In this document: positions 35,570 through 47,939 of the stretch, one piece after another | How the letters are laid out: each line of letters opens with the position of its first letter | Numbering within the stretch: position 1 is the stretch's first letter | Source: Arion vulgaris | Taxonomy: Eukaryota > Mollusca > Gastropoda > Stylommatophora > Arionidae | Assembly: GCA_020796225.1 (NCBI GenBank) | Contig: CM036759.1 | Span: 21,091,813-21,155,812, forward strand | Length of the DNA: 64,000 bases | Reading direction: 5' to 3' | The notes under the pieces: model-generated | The model's database searches: none | Told to the model about the DNA's origin: nothing | The model's input: the letters and a program-made list of their open reading frames with translations, nothing else | Made by a program: the position numbers and the translations under genes

Positions 35570-35725
35570 TGTTCATTTTTTAAAATTACTTTCACTTGTG
35601 CTGGAGTTGCGGAGATTGTGCTTTGTGCAATACTCTTGGCATGTGGCGTGCCATTTCTGCAGAGAAATACCGAGCAATATATAGAAACTCAGTACAATAA
35701 CATCAATCATTCTTCTTTAAACTGC
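35570..35725 (+). mobile_element. SINE-C fragment
   Basis: GCTTTGTGCAATACTCTTGG and GTGGCGTGCCATTTCTGCAG body, without the tRNA-like head. Confidence 0.75.
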
Positions 35726-35729
35726 CTGA

Positions 35730-36739
35730 ATATAACAGCGTATATTGAACACTTTATACGCTGGTCTATGGATATATCAGGAGAATACGTCTCCATTGTA
35801 AGCTAGATAACTATAATACATACAACATCACAACATACATATTGAACACAACAATAATTTGAAACATGGGCAGATACAACTACAGGACATTAAAACGAAC
35901 CCGGATAAATCATGAAAGAAGATACAATAGGATAAAATAACATCTCTTTGAAAGAGTGCAATAATTTTAACACTATTATTTCAAAGTTTGGTGCAAGTTT
36001 CCATTCGTTGGATTGACAAACTAAGAGCGAAAGCCCTGCATGATATCAAGCAATAAAACGCTGGACAAATGAATGCCCTTTTGCAGGAGAGTTGGATATT
36101 GAAACTGAAACCGAGAACAAGCAAAGGGAAAACATTCTGAAAGATGAGAGAGTTCTAATGATGCTTTTCCTCTATTTTCCTATCCTGAAGACAATGCACT
36201 ATCAATGTTTACTTAGTCCTGCTTGCACACTGTCCCTGTAGTGAAGTCAAGTGATGTTGAGAACTGTCTCAATGAGGGTTAAATTGGTGCTTCTTCTTGT
36301 GAAGTCCACGCCTGTTTCACATCAGAAAGCCATGTTTATTTAACGGAGATTGAATGTGTCGTGAAAATTGAATTTTCCAAGAGAAGTTAACTGTTGATGA
36401 TACTAGGGGAAGTGAGAGCTACAACACATATCGCGTATACAAACGCAGAAGGCTTTAATAGTGTCACTACCAAGATATTATTTATGTACATTGAACATAT
36501 TTGACATCGCTGTGGCAACAAAGTGATATTGCCAGTTGATCCAAAATATCATTATTTGAGAATTAAATATGGCACATAGATGTATATGCCCTACATTGTC
36601 ATCGTCATCATTTGTTATGTGGGATGGCAAACATATGTTCTTGGTGCTGACTATCAGTTTAGATGCTGACACTTTTTCGAGGCACGAAGCCAGACTTTCA
36701 ATTACTTTTCTCTCTGCCTTCCTTTGTCTCGTCTTCCAT
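35730..36739. other. Unique intron sequence
   Basis: ACATTCTGAAAGATGAGAGAG then TTCTAATGATGC at about 36131 repeats a phrase at about 35220 (about 30 bp). Otherwise nothing. Confidence 0.4.
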
Positions 36740-37075
36740 TGTACCGATAATAGTAATATTATTAGAAAAGTAATGTTGGTAATTTTACTAGAAGTATTTG
36801 TAATGGTGGTAATATAATTGGAAGCATTAATAATGGCAGTAATCTTACAAGTAATATTTGTATTTGTGGTAATTTACTTGTATTATTCGTAATGGTGGTA
36901 GTGTTACTGGTAGTATTAATAATAGGGGTAATTGTATTAGTTAAATTAGTAACGGCGGTAATGTTTCCAATTGTAACGGCGATTATTAATAGTGAATGCA
37001 ATTACAGTGGTAGTATTAGTAACGGTGGTAATTGTAGTGGTAATAGTATTATATTAGTGCATGGTAATTATTCCA
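36740..37075. repeat. Cryptic simple sequence, GTAAT/GGTAAT-rich
   Basis: Dense GTAATGGTGGTAATnTTA-type imperfect repeats. Low-complexity open frames (Asn/Ser/Gly or Val/Leu) are by-products. Confidence 0.8.
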
Positions 37076-37944
37076 GTACTGATTCTGTTGAAGATATTAG
37101 CAGTAGCAGAAGAAGACTTCAAACGATGCTAGATTTCTATTTGTAGAGGACATGCTATAGTTTAAACTCCGTAGCCAAACAAGGATTAAGAAGATCATTA
37201 GCTTTTTGTTATATATCCTTCAATGATGAATCAATACCATCATTTTGATTAGTTGTTTTCCCTTCACTCAGTTTAAATGTGTTTATTTTAGCAGCAGATT
37301 AAAACGCCCACGAAACGAAATAACACCGCTGTGCTCATTGGAGACAACCAATCAACCAAATCCCATTTGATGCTCGTTGTTCAGGTTTAGTTATATGGCA
37401 ACATCCTCGTTAGGACGATGTGACAATGAACTCAAAGACAGGCTACATCATTAGTGTCGTTCTAAGTTCAGAACGTGAAAACAGAGTTATTGTGACCAAC
37501 AATTACCAAAGGTGTCAGTTGCTTCAAATTGGATGTCAGAGGCCGTAACTGAAGATCAAAGCGGTTCTAGTCATAACGATTGCTTTCACGGCTTAGTCGA
37601 ACTAAGGTAATGTCTAAAATAATTAGTGAACATATGCAGGCAGGTCACATGGTGCCCTAATTGCATTACCTTAATATTGATTGGGAAGAACATATTACGC
37701 AAGTCACTATGTAATTTCTGTTTATGAATGTATATGCTTTTAAGTTTCAGTTCTAATAAAGCTTCTACACAATTACCAAGGAATATACTATGGTACAGAA
37801 AGCTCTTCACATTTTTTATAATTTAATCTATGATCTTCATTCATACAGCCATGTATAAAGCTGATTTGTATTTATTTTGTTGGGTTTTTTTTCTCTTTGT
37901 TGTAGGTGAATGATGTTACATTGCGTTATTTATGTCTGTTATTT
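37076..37944. other. Unique intron sequence
   Basis: No recognised features. Confidence 0.35.
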
Positions 37945-38115
37945 TTCTCTCATCTTCTTTAGTCGTCACACTGTTCCCGGGTTTTTACCCAGCGTCGTGG
38001 TTTTTCTGTGTTTGCCATGCGCTGCTCTTAGTGGCTTGCGTGATAGCTATTTTTGATAGGATTCTGCTATGTCATCCAACCATATTTTCTCGTTGTCTTC
38101 TCTCGCTTTCTTTCC
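37945..38115 (-). mobile_element. LINE 3' end (WFDGVAESC-type), tail partly decayed
   Basis: Minus reading KAREDNEKIWLDDIAESYQK aligns with ARGRPRERWFDGVAESCKR of the copy at 61944-62128, and the downstream stretch also matches (CACGACGCTGGGTAAAAACC vs CACGACACTGGGCAACAACC). CATCTTCTTTAG at the left is a decayed (GAA)n tail. The 42-bp array begins at its inner edge. Confidence 0.72.
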
Positions 38116-38117
38116 TG

Positions 38118-38505
38118 GTGTTCTGTTGTATAAGACTATGTACACAATGGAATGTGGTTGTATTCTGTTGTATAAGACTCTGTACACAATGGAATGTGGT
38201 TGTGTTCTGTTGTATAAGACTCTGTACACAATGGAATGTGGTTGTGTTCTGTTGTATAAGACTCTGTACACAATGGAATGTGGTTGTATTCTGTTGTATA
38301 AGACTCTGTACACAATGGAATGTGGTTGTATTCTGTTGTATAAGACTCTGCACACAATGGAATGTGGTTGTATTCTGTTGTATAAGACTCTGTACACAAT
38401 GGAATGTGGTTCTGTTCTGTTGTATAAGACTCTGTACACAATGGAATGTGGTTGTATTCTGTTGTATAAGACTCTGTACACAATGGAATGTGGTTGTATT
38501 CTTAT
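38118..38505. repeat. Minisatellite, 42-bp unit, about 9 copies
   Basis: TTCTGTTGTATAAGACTCTG then TACACAATGGAATGTGGTTGTA; starts at 38121 and 38163. As the unit is 3 x 14 and stop-poor, five of the six frames stay open across it. These are not genes. Confidence 0.97.
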
Positions 38506-38701
38506 TTAGTGGCCGAACCACTTCCTTCTTTGCTTCTCAATGTAGTTTAAGCCAGGTTCTTTCCCAACTTTTTTTCTTATGCAGATGTTGGTGACTTGTG
38601 TCTTTTCTGGTGATGTTGGTAACATTTCGTAGGCATGTTTATCTTTAATGCATATGTTTAATCTTCATTTGTGTTACATAAGGCACATTATTTGTTATGT
38701 T

Positions 38702-38797
38702 GTGTATGACTGATCTTCATACAGATTCCATTACATTTGTATATGATTGTGTATGACTGATCTTCATACAGATTCCATTACATTTGTATATGATTGT
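38702..38797. repeat. Tandem duplication, 47 bp x 2
   Basis: GTGTATGACTGATCTTCATA begins at 38702 and 38749; the two copies are identical over nearly the full unit. Confidence 0.92.
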
Positions 38798-38799
38798 GT

Positions 38800-40424
38800 A
38801 TGCAAGTTAAATGTACTGTTATTAACTGAAGCAACAGTTCAATTCTTCTGTTGGAAATAATAAGAAGGATTCTGTGAAATGAATTGGCTGAGATTGCGGG
38901 CTAAGAATATTGATTTTACTTTAGAAAGGAAAGAAAAACTATGCAGATAATTTTGGTCATAGAAGATGGTGATAGAGAGAGAAGAATAGTCCAAAAACTG
39001 AGAAAATCGGAAACCAGAAGGAAGGAAGTGGATATCTTTACAGGTTTCTTATCACAATAGTTTGGTAGTCCCAAAGCATCGGTCACCTACTGAGTTAAGC
39101 GTGATTTGAACTTGACATTTCTATGCTCTGACTACACAATAATTTGATGTTTGCGCAACCGGAAACTGCACAAACAAACTTGGAATAGCATTGAATTTAC
39201 AACGACCATTCCCTGTTGATGATCTGTACTTGCTTCGCTTGCGTTCAATAGCATCTCGGCTTGCCAAGAACAGATCAGCAACGAATTACAGTGCTGTCTT
39301 TGCAATTGGTAACCGCACACACGATAAATACTTCTTGGAAATTCCAACTGTTAAATTCTGTATGATGATGATAATAGACCAATGGCGATACAAACAAATA
39401 AAAGCCAATGTTAGTTAGAGGTTGACAAATGTGTATAATAATGGTTATGAATCAAGGATATTTACTTTTACAAATAGAAGTAATGTTAACATGACTATCC
39501 CTTGTGAAATATTCTGTCACACGTACAATTTAGAAATATTTAGTGATGCAAGTAAAAGAAAAAATTAGCTGGTCAAAAGCAAAAGGAGCAAAGACTCGCC
39601 TTGTGCTATTAATAATAATAAATCAGCTTTTATTCTTTATTTATTTGATATTTTGTTTGGTCTTACCAACTGAATTTAATCAGAAAAAACACACACAGAA
39701 ACGGGATATGCTGACCTACAGGTATGTGGGAGGCTAATTGACAAAATGAACTCAGGCTGTAAGGTGCAAATCCCATACCAAACATAAAAAAAAGGTTTAA
39801 CGTGTGGTTTATATAGAGAGAAAGAAGAAGCTATTCTCTGATGTACCACTGCTAAAGAATACAATTACTGTCTGTAACTAAATCTAACTGCTAGTCGGAA
39901 AAGCGACATAGCTGTAGTTAAACATTTTCGATCAAGTTAGAGAGCGACAGTGCAAGTATTTTGTTGGTAATGGGCAAATACCCCTTTAATGTCTATCAAA
40001 GTCTGGTCCGCCATCAATCAAATAGTCGCCACTAGCACAGTGCTATAGCCAGACAGCCAATCGTCGGAAACGATAGACTAACAATGTTGGAGAGAATATG
40101 ATTGGATGTTTGATGCTGAACATCATTAAGCAAATACTCAGGCTAAAAGTAGACATAGAAACAAATAATCGAACCATGTAACTCAAGTTCTTCACAACGA
40201 TGTCTGATCTCAGTGCGGGTCATGAGTTTTGATCCAGATTTGTCCAAATATCAGTTTAAATTCTAATATGTCCTGATTTAGCAAACAAAGAATATTCAGT
40301 TATAACAGACACACGAAAACTAAACATTTATTTCAGCAAGAGATATAAATAAAAAAATATATGAGAAAGTGCAGTTTTCACATAAAAGGTTAATTTGTTT
40401 AATAAATTTGATATATAGAAAGAC
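38800..40424. other. Unique intron sequence with a SINE-B relic at 39700-39830
   Basis: 39700-39830 has GGGATATGCTGACCTACAGG, AAATCCCATACCAAACATAA and a short GAAGAAG end, a decayed SINE-B on plus. A weak tRNA-like B box (minus, near 39100) is also present. No gene. Confidence 0.4.
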
Positions 40425-40530
40425 TACTGCAGTAAAATTATGTAGTAACAGCAAAATTCGTAAAAATGAAGAAAGGTAAGTTTTACAAAGTACAAAAACA
40501 ATATACAACGACGTTTCGACCAATAGGCAT
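40425..40530 (-). mobile_element. Penelope-like fragment
   Basis: Minus reading GGTCGAAACGTCGTTGTATA, TTTTTGTACTTTGTAAAACT and CTACATAATTTTACTGCAGT matches the right half of 3665-3990 and 13330-13485. No array follows. Confidence 0.5.
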
Positions 40531-41059
40531 AGAAAGACGAACACACTGAAGGGAAAGGCGGACCAAAATGTGGGGAGCTAGTTAGAGCCCCAAAAGGTGA
40601 CAGCAGAGAACCCACTGGCGAGGAGTAAATTCTCTTACTGCAGTTAGCCATTTCCTAGCTTTGGGACAAATACCATCACTCTCTTACCTATGGGAATGAC
40701 ATATTTTTCTTGTCTTGTCTACTAGTTCTAGATCACTTTCCCCAAGTATAGAGGAAGTTAAACTAGTGTCCAATGAGCACACCAAGAAACAAGTGTGGTA
40801 AGTGCGACGGCAGAAGGTCGAGGTCATTTAGAGTAGGACAACGCCAGACAAATAAGGGGGAGATCTTGCTATTAGGGGACTGTAACTTTCTAGAGAGCAA
40901 ACTCACAACAAAAAGAAAATGTCCACATAAACTATTATTATATTAAATGGCCAGCCATTATTCTTGATTAAAAATCGACACATACGAATAGTTCAATGGT
41001 CATCTATGTCCATACAATTCATTACTATCATGAGTTATCTAACAAGGACTGGGTGGTTA
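40531..41059. other. Unique intron sequence
   Basis: No recognised features. Confidence 0.35.
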
Positions 41060-41275
41060 CTAACTTGAATCATACTGTACAAACTGCAGAGTACATCCTG
41101 CAATCATGTCCATCATACATAGACCAACGACACGAAACATAACCTCATGAATAAATCTAACACAGAGTAAGCTATGAGGAACTCTCGAGGAACTCTGATA
41201 TGCAGCATCAAAGAGGCAACCAATCTCATGGTTTAGACGAGCATACGAAACCGAACGCAAAGAAGAAGAATCATA
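41060..41275 (+). mobile_element. LINE 3' end relic
   Basis: Plus reading TAEYILQSCPSYIDQRHET and a final CGAAACCGAACGCAAAGAAG tail match the better copy at 60270-60565 (PEDILQSCPSYIHQRNETW ... (GAA)n). The frame is broken. Confidence 0.7.
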
Positions 41276-41911
41276 ATATGTTCAAGAATACAACCATCTT
41301 TCTGTTTGAAATTTTATGCATGAAAATCTAATCGATGATGACGTTGACTTTTTTTTTCAATACCTCCGTCTTCATCTTTCCGCGCCTTTATTGTTTTTAA
41401 ATCGGGTTTCTTTAATAGCAGGGAAGAAATCGCATAATAGTTATAACTCTTTCATTGCTTGTTTTGACTGACGCCAGACACATTTTCCGGTGCAGACAGA
41501 GTAGTGTATGGGGGCACAAACTTGCTACTAAAAACAAGTTCAACATCGTTTACATCAAATCTATCGTCTTCTTGAAATCTGAAGAGGATCAAAAATGTTT
41601 GACAGGTAACTGGAGTCTTGTAGACAAGACTGTTTTCTAGAGATATTTGTTTTAAAACAAACAAGATTGTGAAACATGAGATCTATACCTAAGCCGGTAA
41701 TCCTATTGACTTTGAAACGACATCCCACTAGTCAAACAAACGCTAAGGCGATAGATGGACGCTCCGAAGCTACGGGAACTTTGTTGAATGGGTTAAAGTC
41801 GCCTTCTATCACCGGAAGGAAATGTAAGCCTAATGTCTGGGCTTGTACAGACAAGAGCTCTTAACGTTTGAAAACATGCACAGATAAGTATGAAAAACAA
41901 TCTACTGTTTC
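41276..41911. other. Unique intron sequence
   Basis: No recognised features. Confidence 0.35.
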
Positions 41912-42121
41912 GATATATATATATATATATATATTCTTCTTCTCCTTCTTCTTCTTTGCGTTCGTTCTTTACAACCAATTTTAATCACTCTTTGTGATAT
42001 GTTTAATCGTTGCCAAGAACGTGTATACGATACACATTGGTTTGGTAGGCTCCTAAACGCATAGACTTCTACACGTTTAGGACACATGAATCCGATTTCA
42101 GTCATATATATATATATATAT
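41912..42121 (-). mobile_element. 5'-truncated SINE-A (41933-42103) inside (TA)n
   Basis: The (GAA)n tail and 3' two thirds of SINE-A lie between two ATATATAT runs. The head is missing and the TA tracts on both sides suggest insertion into a TA microsatellite. Confidence 0.85.
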
Positions 42122-42289
42122 TGAAAGAGGCGAAAAGTATTGAACTTAATTCCATAAAATAGACTAGGCGAGTTGTCCACAATAGAACGGTACGGAGAAA
42201 TTACTTGCAGGTTTTATGTTACCTATAACTAAAGAAAGGAATATAGTAATGATGATAATAATAAAATATAAATATCGTGTTATAAATGC

Positions 42290-42482
42290 CACTTTATTTC
42301 CATTTTTTTCCGATCCAGAAGCACATGAGCTTTCACATCTTCGGCTCGGTGCCATGGACATCGTAACTCCTTGGTTCGGTGCTACGAACACCGTAAATCT
42401 GGAGAACCTGTAGCTTTTCGCCAGCCCGCGGAATTGAACCACACGCACAGGGGGCTTATCACCCGTCGTCCAACATGCTACA
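42290..42482 (-). mobile_element. SINE-F copy (tRNA-like head)
   Basis: Minus reading: TGTTGGACGACGGGTGATAA (A-box region), GTGTGGTTCAATTCCGCGG (B box), then body GATTTACGGTGTTCGTAGCA and AGCTCATGTGCTTCTGGATC. The second copy is at 61545-61742. Confidence 0.82.
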
Positions 42483-42562
42483 AATATACTGTACAGGAGG
42501 GCCTTTATGCAACATGATTTGTGTTAATCTTTTATTTCTATGTTGATGTTCTTTTCCCCCTT

Positions 42563-42668
42563 TGATTGATTGATTTATTGATTGACACCTCCCTCAATAT
42601 CACATTTCGGTGAATAACCGTGTGTGCTCAGATCTCTATTTATAAAGAGCGATGTCCATACTATGTAG
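42563..42668 (-). mobile_element. SINE-E 3' fragment
   Basis: (GATT)n tail, then GGTGAATAACCGTGTGTGCT and GATCTCTATTTATAAAG, matching the 3' body of SINE-E in reverse. Confidence 0.65.
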
Positions 42669-42669
42669 A

Positions 42670-43233
42670 ATTTTTTATAAGTATTTTTAATGAAGTTTGC
42701 TGGTGCAGTAGTTTTGCTGTCTACTCTAATCGATGTTCAGCTTCCAAGTGTTCTTTTACTTGATCAAAATAAGCACGGCAACTACGTTTTATTGCCCGTC
42801 TCCCATAGAACTAGGAACTTGTTCTCCCCTACTTTGATATCACAGAGATCTCGATCGCTCCAAGTGGGGAACGCACCGAGTACCTTTGGTGCGAGAGACG
42901 AGTACTTTACCTCCATGTCGCAGAGATCCTCCAAAATGCCCCTGATTAGCGTCTTATAGCTATTTTTTGCTCTCTTAACTGATACTCCCAAGATACAGGC
43001 ATTGTTAGGTTAAATAAAACGATAATCATGCACATTAATCCTGCGGTCAGCAGATTAGTCGTGTCGTGTTGTGACCATTTACGTTTGAGTGAAGATTATC
43101 TACTTAGCGCTAACAGGCCGCTAACTGAAGCAATCTTAACAATGCCGGTCGTTAACTTAATGATGACTCTGGTCAAGGTGCTGAATCATGGAATGTAGTA
43201 GGTGTTAGTGTTTTGGTCTGTCTAAGTGACCCA
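42670..43233. other. Unique intron sequence
   Basis: Both strands have short open frames over 42690-42991. No domain recognised. Confidence 0.35.
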
Positions 43234-43385
43234 ATCTCTTTTTCTTTTTGCGTTCGCAATGAATTCAAACGTAGTCAGGGCGCTGGTATGGCGCTTCTGA
43301 CTAATATTTGCGTGATTGTTTGCTTTCATTATTATCAGTGTCCCCACCACACAGGCACGCCTTCTCCGACTTCAGATATAGCACA
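43234..43385 (-). mobile_element. Repeat-G copy
   Basis: TTTTTGCGTTCGCAATGAATTCA-like start (split here as GCGTTCGCAATGAATTCAAA), CGTAGTCAGGGCGCTGGTAT and CCGACTTCAGAT match the other G copies. Confidence 0.7.
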
Positions 43386-44196
43386 ATCTCTTGACCTGGC
43401 TGTTTCAGGTGACAATTACAATAAGAACGTAGAAGCAAAAATACAGAAAGAACAATAAAACTCTTGTAAGAAATAGACATATAAAAAAGTAGCGTTAGAA
43501 AAAGAACTACTTCAAAAAGATCAAACTTCAAAATATTTGTTTATTTTAAAATTTATCATTTGTAAATAAGTTTTAAAATAACAATTCAGGATGAAGAAAT
43601 AGAAGAAAAGGAAGATGGCTGTGATTATGAAAACGATAATAAAGTTCTTAAAGATAATGGCGATGATATCTTCTGGACGACCGGACGCCACCGCCTGTGA
43701 ATGACAGCTCAAAAATTGCCAGGGACGTCGAGTGAGGACCTTTCCTGAGCTCCATGGTCCTCTGCAATTGGCAGGTCGATTTCACGAGAGTAACGAGTTT
43801 TCGTATGGGGTTTGAGATGGAATGCTACCCGTGCCTGGAGAGAAATAAAGGGTAGAAGGAGAGATAGAGAGAAAAATAGAAAGGAATATGATGATCTTGG
43901 GTAATTGGTATTTCCTTGGAATGACGGCAGGAGAAAACCGAACGAAGGAGAACTACATCCTCATTACCGCTCACAAGCTAGACGTCAAGCGACATAATGA
44001 AGACGTACAAAGAAAATACATTGATCAATAAACGAATTAACAAACAACATAACAAATATATAAAGGAGCAAATACAAATTATATTTAACAATCATAATCA
44101 ACACTAACTTCATCAAAAATAAATAACAAAGCAACGTCAATTTTCGACAAACAGACAAGGAACATAAAGAATAATTAGCGAACGCCCGTGGATGCG
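43386..44196. other. Unique intron sequence
   Basis: No recognised features. Confidence 0.35.
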
Positions 44197-44211
44197 TGAG
44201 AGAATGGTGAA

Positions 44212-44450
44212 TGAAAATCGTGGCATATCCTTTACAGGACGTAGCCATCAACCACAGTAAACGAGTCGTTGATTTTCTAGGCACCACTTAAACGTTCAGT
44301 AGTTTACCATTGCTTTCTAAACGGTGAGGCATATTTTTATAAAAATCCCACGGAAACGAGTTTGCTTCCAAACTTGCCCACCGTGAGGCTTGAACCAGGT
44401 ACGCTTGGGTTTGTGATCGAGCTCACTACCACTTGAGCTACGGACGCTCA
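44212..44450 (-). mobile_element. SINE-D copy, full length, 15-bp TSD
   Basis: Minus head: GAGCGTCCGTAGCTCAAGTG (A box), TACCTGGTTCAAGCCTCACG (B box). Body ends at GAAAATCGTGGCATATCC on the left. TGAGAGAATGGTGAA (44197-44211) and TGAGAGAACGGTGAA (44451-44465) are a 15-bp duplication with one mismatch. Confidence 0.92.
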
Positions 44451-44629
44451 TGAGAGAACGGTGAACGATATCTTAATGTTAGCAAAATAATCAAAGAAGA
44501 GACCAGCGGGATAAAGCACAGTGGGAATATGAAGTTACTAACAAATTGTACGTTTCAAACTCAGGACGTGACCCTTACTTTCTTGAACGGTCACTGGGTA
44601 TTGTTGAACTAAAGCATAGCATTAGAAAA

Positions 44630-44850
44630 TATACAATTTATACATTTATTAGAAAAAATTACAAATAAAATTTCGATACAAATTTATTTACCATCTTCAA
44701 AATTGCATAGAGACTCTCGCCTGTGCTACGCAGTTCGTGCACTGCAGCTGAGATCTTCCTATGTAAGAAAAAGATCGGAGCACACATGGTTACTGACCGA
44801 AGTGCAATAATGATGGTCCTTATCAATCAATCAATCAATCAATCAACAAC
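44630..44850 (+). mobile_element. SINE-E copy, head missing
   Basis: ATTTATTAGAAAAAATTACA, CTCGCCTGTGCTACGCAGTT, CACACATGGTTACTGACCG and a (TCAA)n tail. Confidence 0.82.
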
Positions 44851-44879
44851 TTGTCAATATTGCACACGTTTCTTCTTCA

Positions 44880-45504
44880 GAGGTAACACAAATAAATATA
44901 CGACTAGACAATATATAACTTATCTTCCGACTCAGAACAGAATACTATCATCTCAACCACAACATACACAGAGCGAAGCCTGCACAGACTTCATAGTGTG
45001 CATGAGCATATCCTCTAGTCATGCCACAGACTTCATAGTGTGCATGAGCATATCCTCTAGTCATGCCTATCACATCTATTGTCTATCCTCAGGGGGATGA
45101 TGGAATTGGTTGTTCACTTTTGCCGTTAAGCACAGAGGTGGGAGCTTTAATTTGCGTTCCAGTGCCAGATAAATTGCCCTTGTTGTGTTATATCCGTGTT
45201 TATTTAGTGTGGTCTTGATATTGTCTATCCATCTTTTCCTTGACTCTAGTACCTGATCACTTTTTATAGTATCCTGTTATTGGTGGTTGGTTGTAATACA
45301 TTCTCATTAAATGTCCAAACCACTGCCTTTGTTGTCTTTCAATGCATCTACACTAGCAAAATACATAGCATCCCGAACAAAGTTACATAACAAGCTATGG
45401 GCAACCCTCAAGAACCATTCAACGGTCGTGCAGCTTGTTGGAGGCAACTCATAGATTAGACTGAGCATATGCAACCGACTGCAAAGAAGCATACGAGTAA
45501 CCAA
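44880..45504. mobile_element. LINE relic (plus) split by another LINE relic (minus)
   Basis: 44889-44998 reads LIFRLRTEYYHLNHN then IHRAKPAQTS on plus. 45340-45500 reads KYIASRTKLHNKLWATLKNH, the continuation seen in the 60270-60565 family. Between them 45070-45335 reads QRQWFGHLMRMYY and, further on, RVKEKMDRQYQDHTK on minus. The minus element therefore probably inserted into the plus element. A 42-bp duplication (44986-45069) sits at the left junction. Confidence 0.55.
44986..45069. repeat. Tandem duplication, 42 bp x 2
   Basis: ACAGACTTCATAGTGTGCAT then GAGCATATCCTCTAGTCATGCC, twice without changes. Confidence 0.93.
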
Positions 45505-46219
45505 TAAGTAGAATACGACAGATCAGAACAAATAAATCATGCTTATATTTAGACAACTGAAAAATATATCACAACAGTATTCAATGTACAATAGGCACGT
45601 CATAATTTATATCCGTAGACAAAATAAAAATGGCTAAAATATATCAAAGATTTGCACAGAAACAACCGAAACAGTTCTTTATTTTTTTTAAAACATTTTC
45701 TGTCATTTTTCACTTCCATTAATTTCGATGCATCAGGGCTGCGACGGGACTGAGGTATCTAAAACCGGCGTCGGAAGATTTCAATCTAAGGCTGGCATTA
45801 ATCCCTTGGCCAGGACCTAGAGCTTCTGGTGTGGGACACCAGGCATTCCTCCCCGTTAACTCCCATACTCCACTAGTCTCTGGCACGTCACTCTTAGTTG
45901 CCGATAGCGTGTTGGTCTTTCACGCTATGCGGCTGAAAATTTCCCTGAGCTCATTCAAGGGAGAATAAAAAGCAAACTAACTGTAAGAAGAGCAAGAAAT
46001 AGCTCCAACGAAATGATTCATGTTCATGGTGGTGTATGGAAAGCTCAGCTTTTATACTTGATTGCAAGTGTACTATTTTTGTATGTTGGTCTTTATCAAT
46101 GTACATATTCATAATTTTCATTGATATGTTATACCTATATCATTATTTATATGAGCAATCTAAGATTTTTGGTTTTTTTGCTTATGTTCAAAATGAGTTA
46201 AAATGAATATGATATTACT
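45505..46219. other. Unique intron sequence
   Basis: No recognised features. Confidence 0.35.
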
Positions 46220-46655
46220 TACTTTCGGTCAAGTCTTAGTAAAATCACTCTCTATTACTTTGCTTATCTTGAAACTTGTATTTAATCTGGTATTATTGTT
46301 CTATCTCCCCAAGTCTAAGTAAAACAATTCTATATTACTTTACATAGATCCATGTCTAAGTAAAACTGCTCTATTTGACTTTTCTATCTCCCAAGTCTAA
46401 GTAAAACTGCTCTATTTGACTTTTCTATCTCCCAAGTCTAAGTAAAACTGCTCTATTTGACTTTTCTATCTCCCAAGTCTAAGTAAAACTGCTCTATTTG
46501 ACTTTTATATCTCCCAAGTCTAAGTAAAACTGCTCTATTTGACTTTTCTATCTCCCAAGTCTAAGTAAAACTGCTCTATTTGACTTTTCTATCTCCCAAG
46601 TCTAAGTAAAACTGCTCTATTTGACTTTTATATCTCCCAAGTCTAAGTAAAGTAG
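46220..46655. repeat. Minisatellite, 41-bp unit, about 7 close copies plus diverged ones
   Basis: CTCCCAAGTCTAAGTAAAAC then TGCTCTATTTGACTTTTCTAT; starts at 46388 and 46429. Diverged copies from about 46220 on the left. Confidence 0.95.
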
Positions 46656-46724
46656 TATTACTGTATTTACTTTCAAGTTAGTAGAGTTAGTTTACTATTA
46701 CTTAAGTCTGTCAAAATCTCCTTA

Positions 46725-47150
46725 AATTCAATGCTACTTTACTGATGCCCAGATCTATGTAACAATTCTAATGTTACTTTAGCTATGTCCATATCTATGT
46801 AACAATTTCAATGTTACTTTATCTATGTCCAGATCTCTGTAACAAATCTAATGTTACTTTATCTATGTCCAGATCTAGTTAACAAATCTAATGTTACTTT
46901 AAATAATGTCCAGATCTATGTAACAATTTTAATATTACTGTACTGATGTCCAGATCTCTGTAACAAATCTAGTGTTACTTTATCTATGTCCAGATCTATG
47001 TAACAAATCTAATGTTACGGTATCTATGTCCAGATCTATGTAACAAATCTAGTGTTACTTTATCTATGTCCAGATCTATGTAACAAATCTAATGTTACCT
47101 TATCTATGTCCAGATCTCTGTAACAATTCTAATGTTACCTATATACTTTC
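46725..47150. repeat. Minisatellite, 40-bp unit, about 10 copies
   Basis: TATCTATGTCCAGATCTATG then TAACAAATCTAATGTTACTT; starts at 46981 and 47021. It shares TCTAnGTAA with the 41-bp array just before it, so the two may be diverged parts of one older array. Confidence 0.95.
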
Positions 47151-47935
47151 AGATATAATAACTATCACATTCAGTCAATGTAAAACGTATATTTCAGAAG
47201 TACTATTTTGATATTTCAAATTGTAATTCATAAAACCGATGTAAAAACAAACAAAAAGAAAGTCTTGGGAATAGTTATAGCAATTTGTGGCCTCTGAATG
47301 GGGTCATACAGGTCAATGTAGCACGTCTATATTACCTCTCACTCTACAAGGATACGGCGCTAGCTGTTTCCAGACATTTTTCCTTCTCTCTCTCTCTTTC
47401 TATCTCTTCCTCATATCTTCTGCTTACTCCGAGGACTCGACCTGCTGTGGCCTAGTTTCCCTGCGCCACGGATCCCCAGACTGGGTGGTTCTCTCATGCA
47501 TAATTCATGCCTTCATCGGATTCCAAATATGACTTTTTGCAGATTTCTTACTCACTCTGTGGGAGATTATCAGCCGACCAGCCGGACTGGGGACTGGTTT
47601 CGTGTATGCGTCGATAATAAGACCCCAGACCGACTTCAACGCGTTCGACCTTTCAACATTTCTGGGCCATAAACATTGCAGCCCACGACAGCAACATCAT
47701 GCCAAGCTTGGCCGTAAAGTAGACAGTATTGCTTTATTGAGATAAATTGATATTCTTGTAATGATTTTGCTGCCTCTGTTTATGAAACTCCCACCAAGAA
47801 TATTTGCTCTCTTTTTTTTTTTTAATAGTGGAGATCATTTGTAGAAAAAACTGTGTATCTAAGAGAGAAGATGTAATAAATAACCATTTTTTTGTTTACA
47901 TTTTCTGCTATTTCTATCAAATATAAGATAATAAT
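47151..47935. other. Unique block, GC-richer at 47280-47690
   Basis: Contains an 81-codon plus-strand open frame (47287-47532) without recognisable domain. Complex, repeat-free sequence; a possible regulatory element or unrecognised exon. Confidence 0.3.
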
Positions 47936-47939
47936 AATG

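Noticed and set aside
36892..37146. 84-codon frame with SNGGNCSGNS-like text
   Set aside because: Low-complexity translation of the GTAAT-rich cryptic repeat.
37932..38594. 220-codon open frame and several overlapping frames on both strands
   Set aside because: They run through a 42-bp satellite and an antisense LINE end. Multi-frame openness is a property of the unit.
47287..47532. 81-codon open frame in a GC-richer block
   Set aside because: No domain, no splice-site support and no similarity I recognise; kept only as part of a candidate regulatory block.
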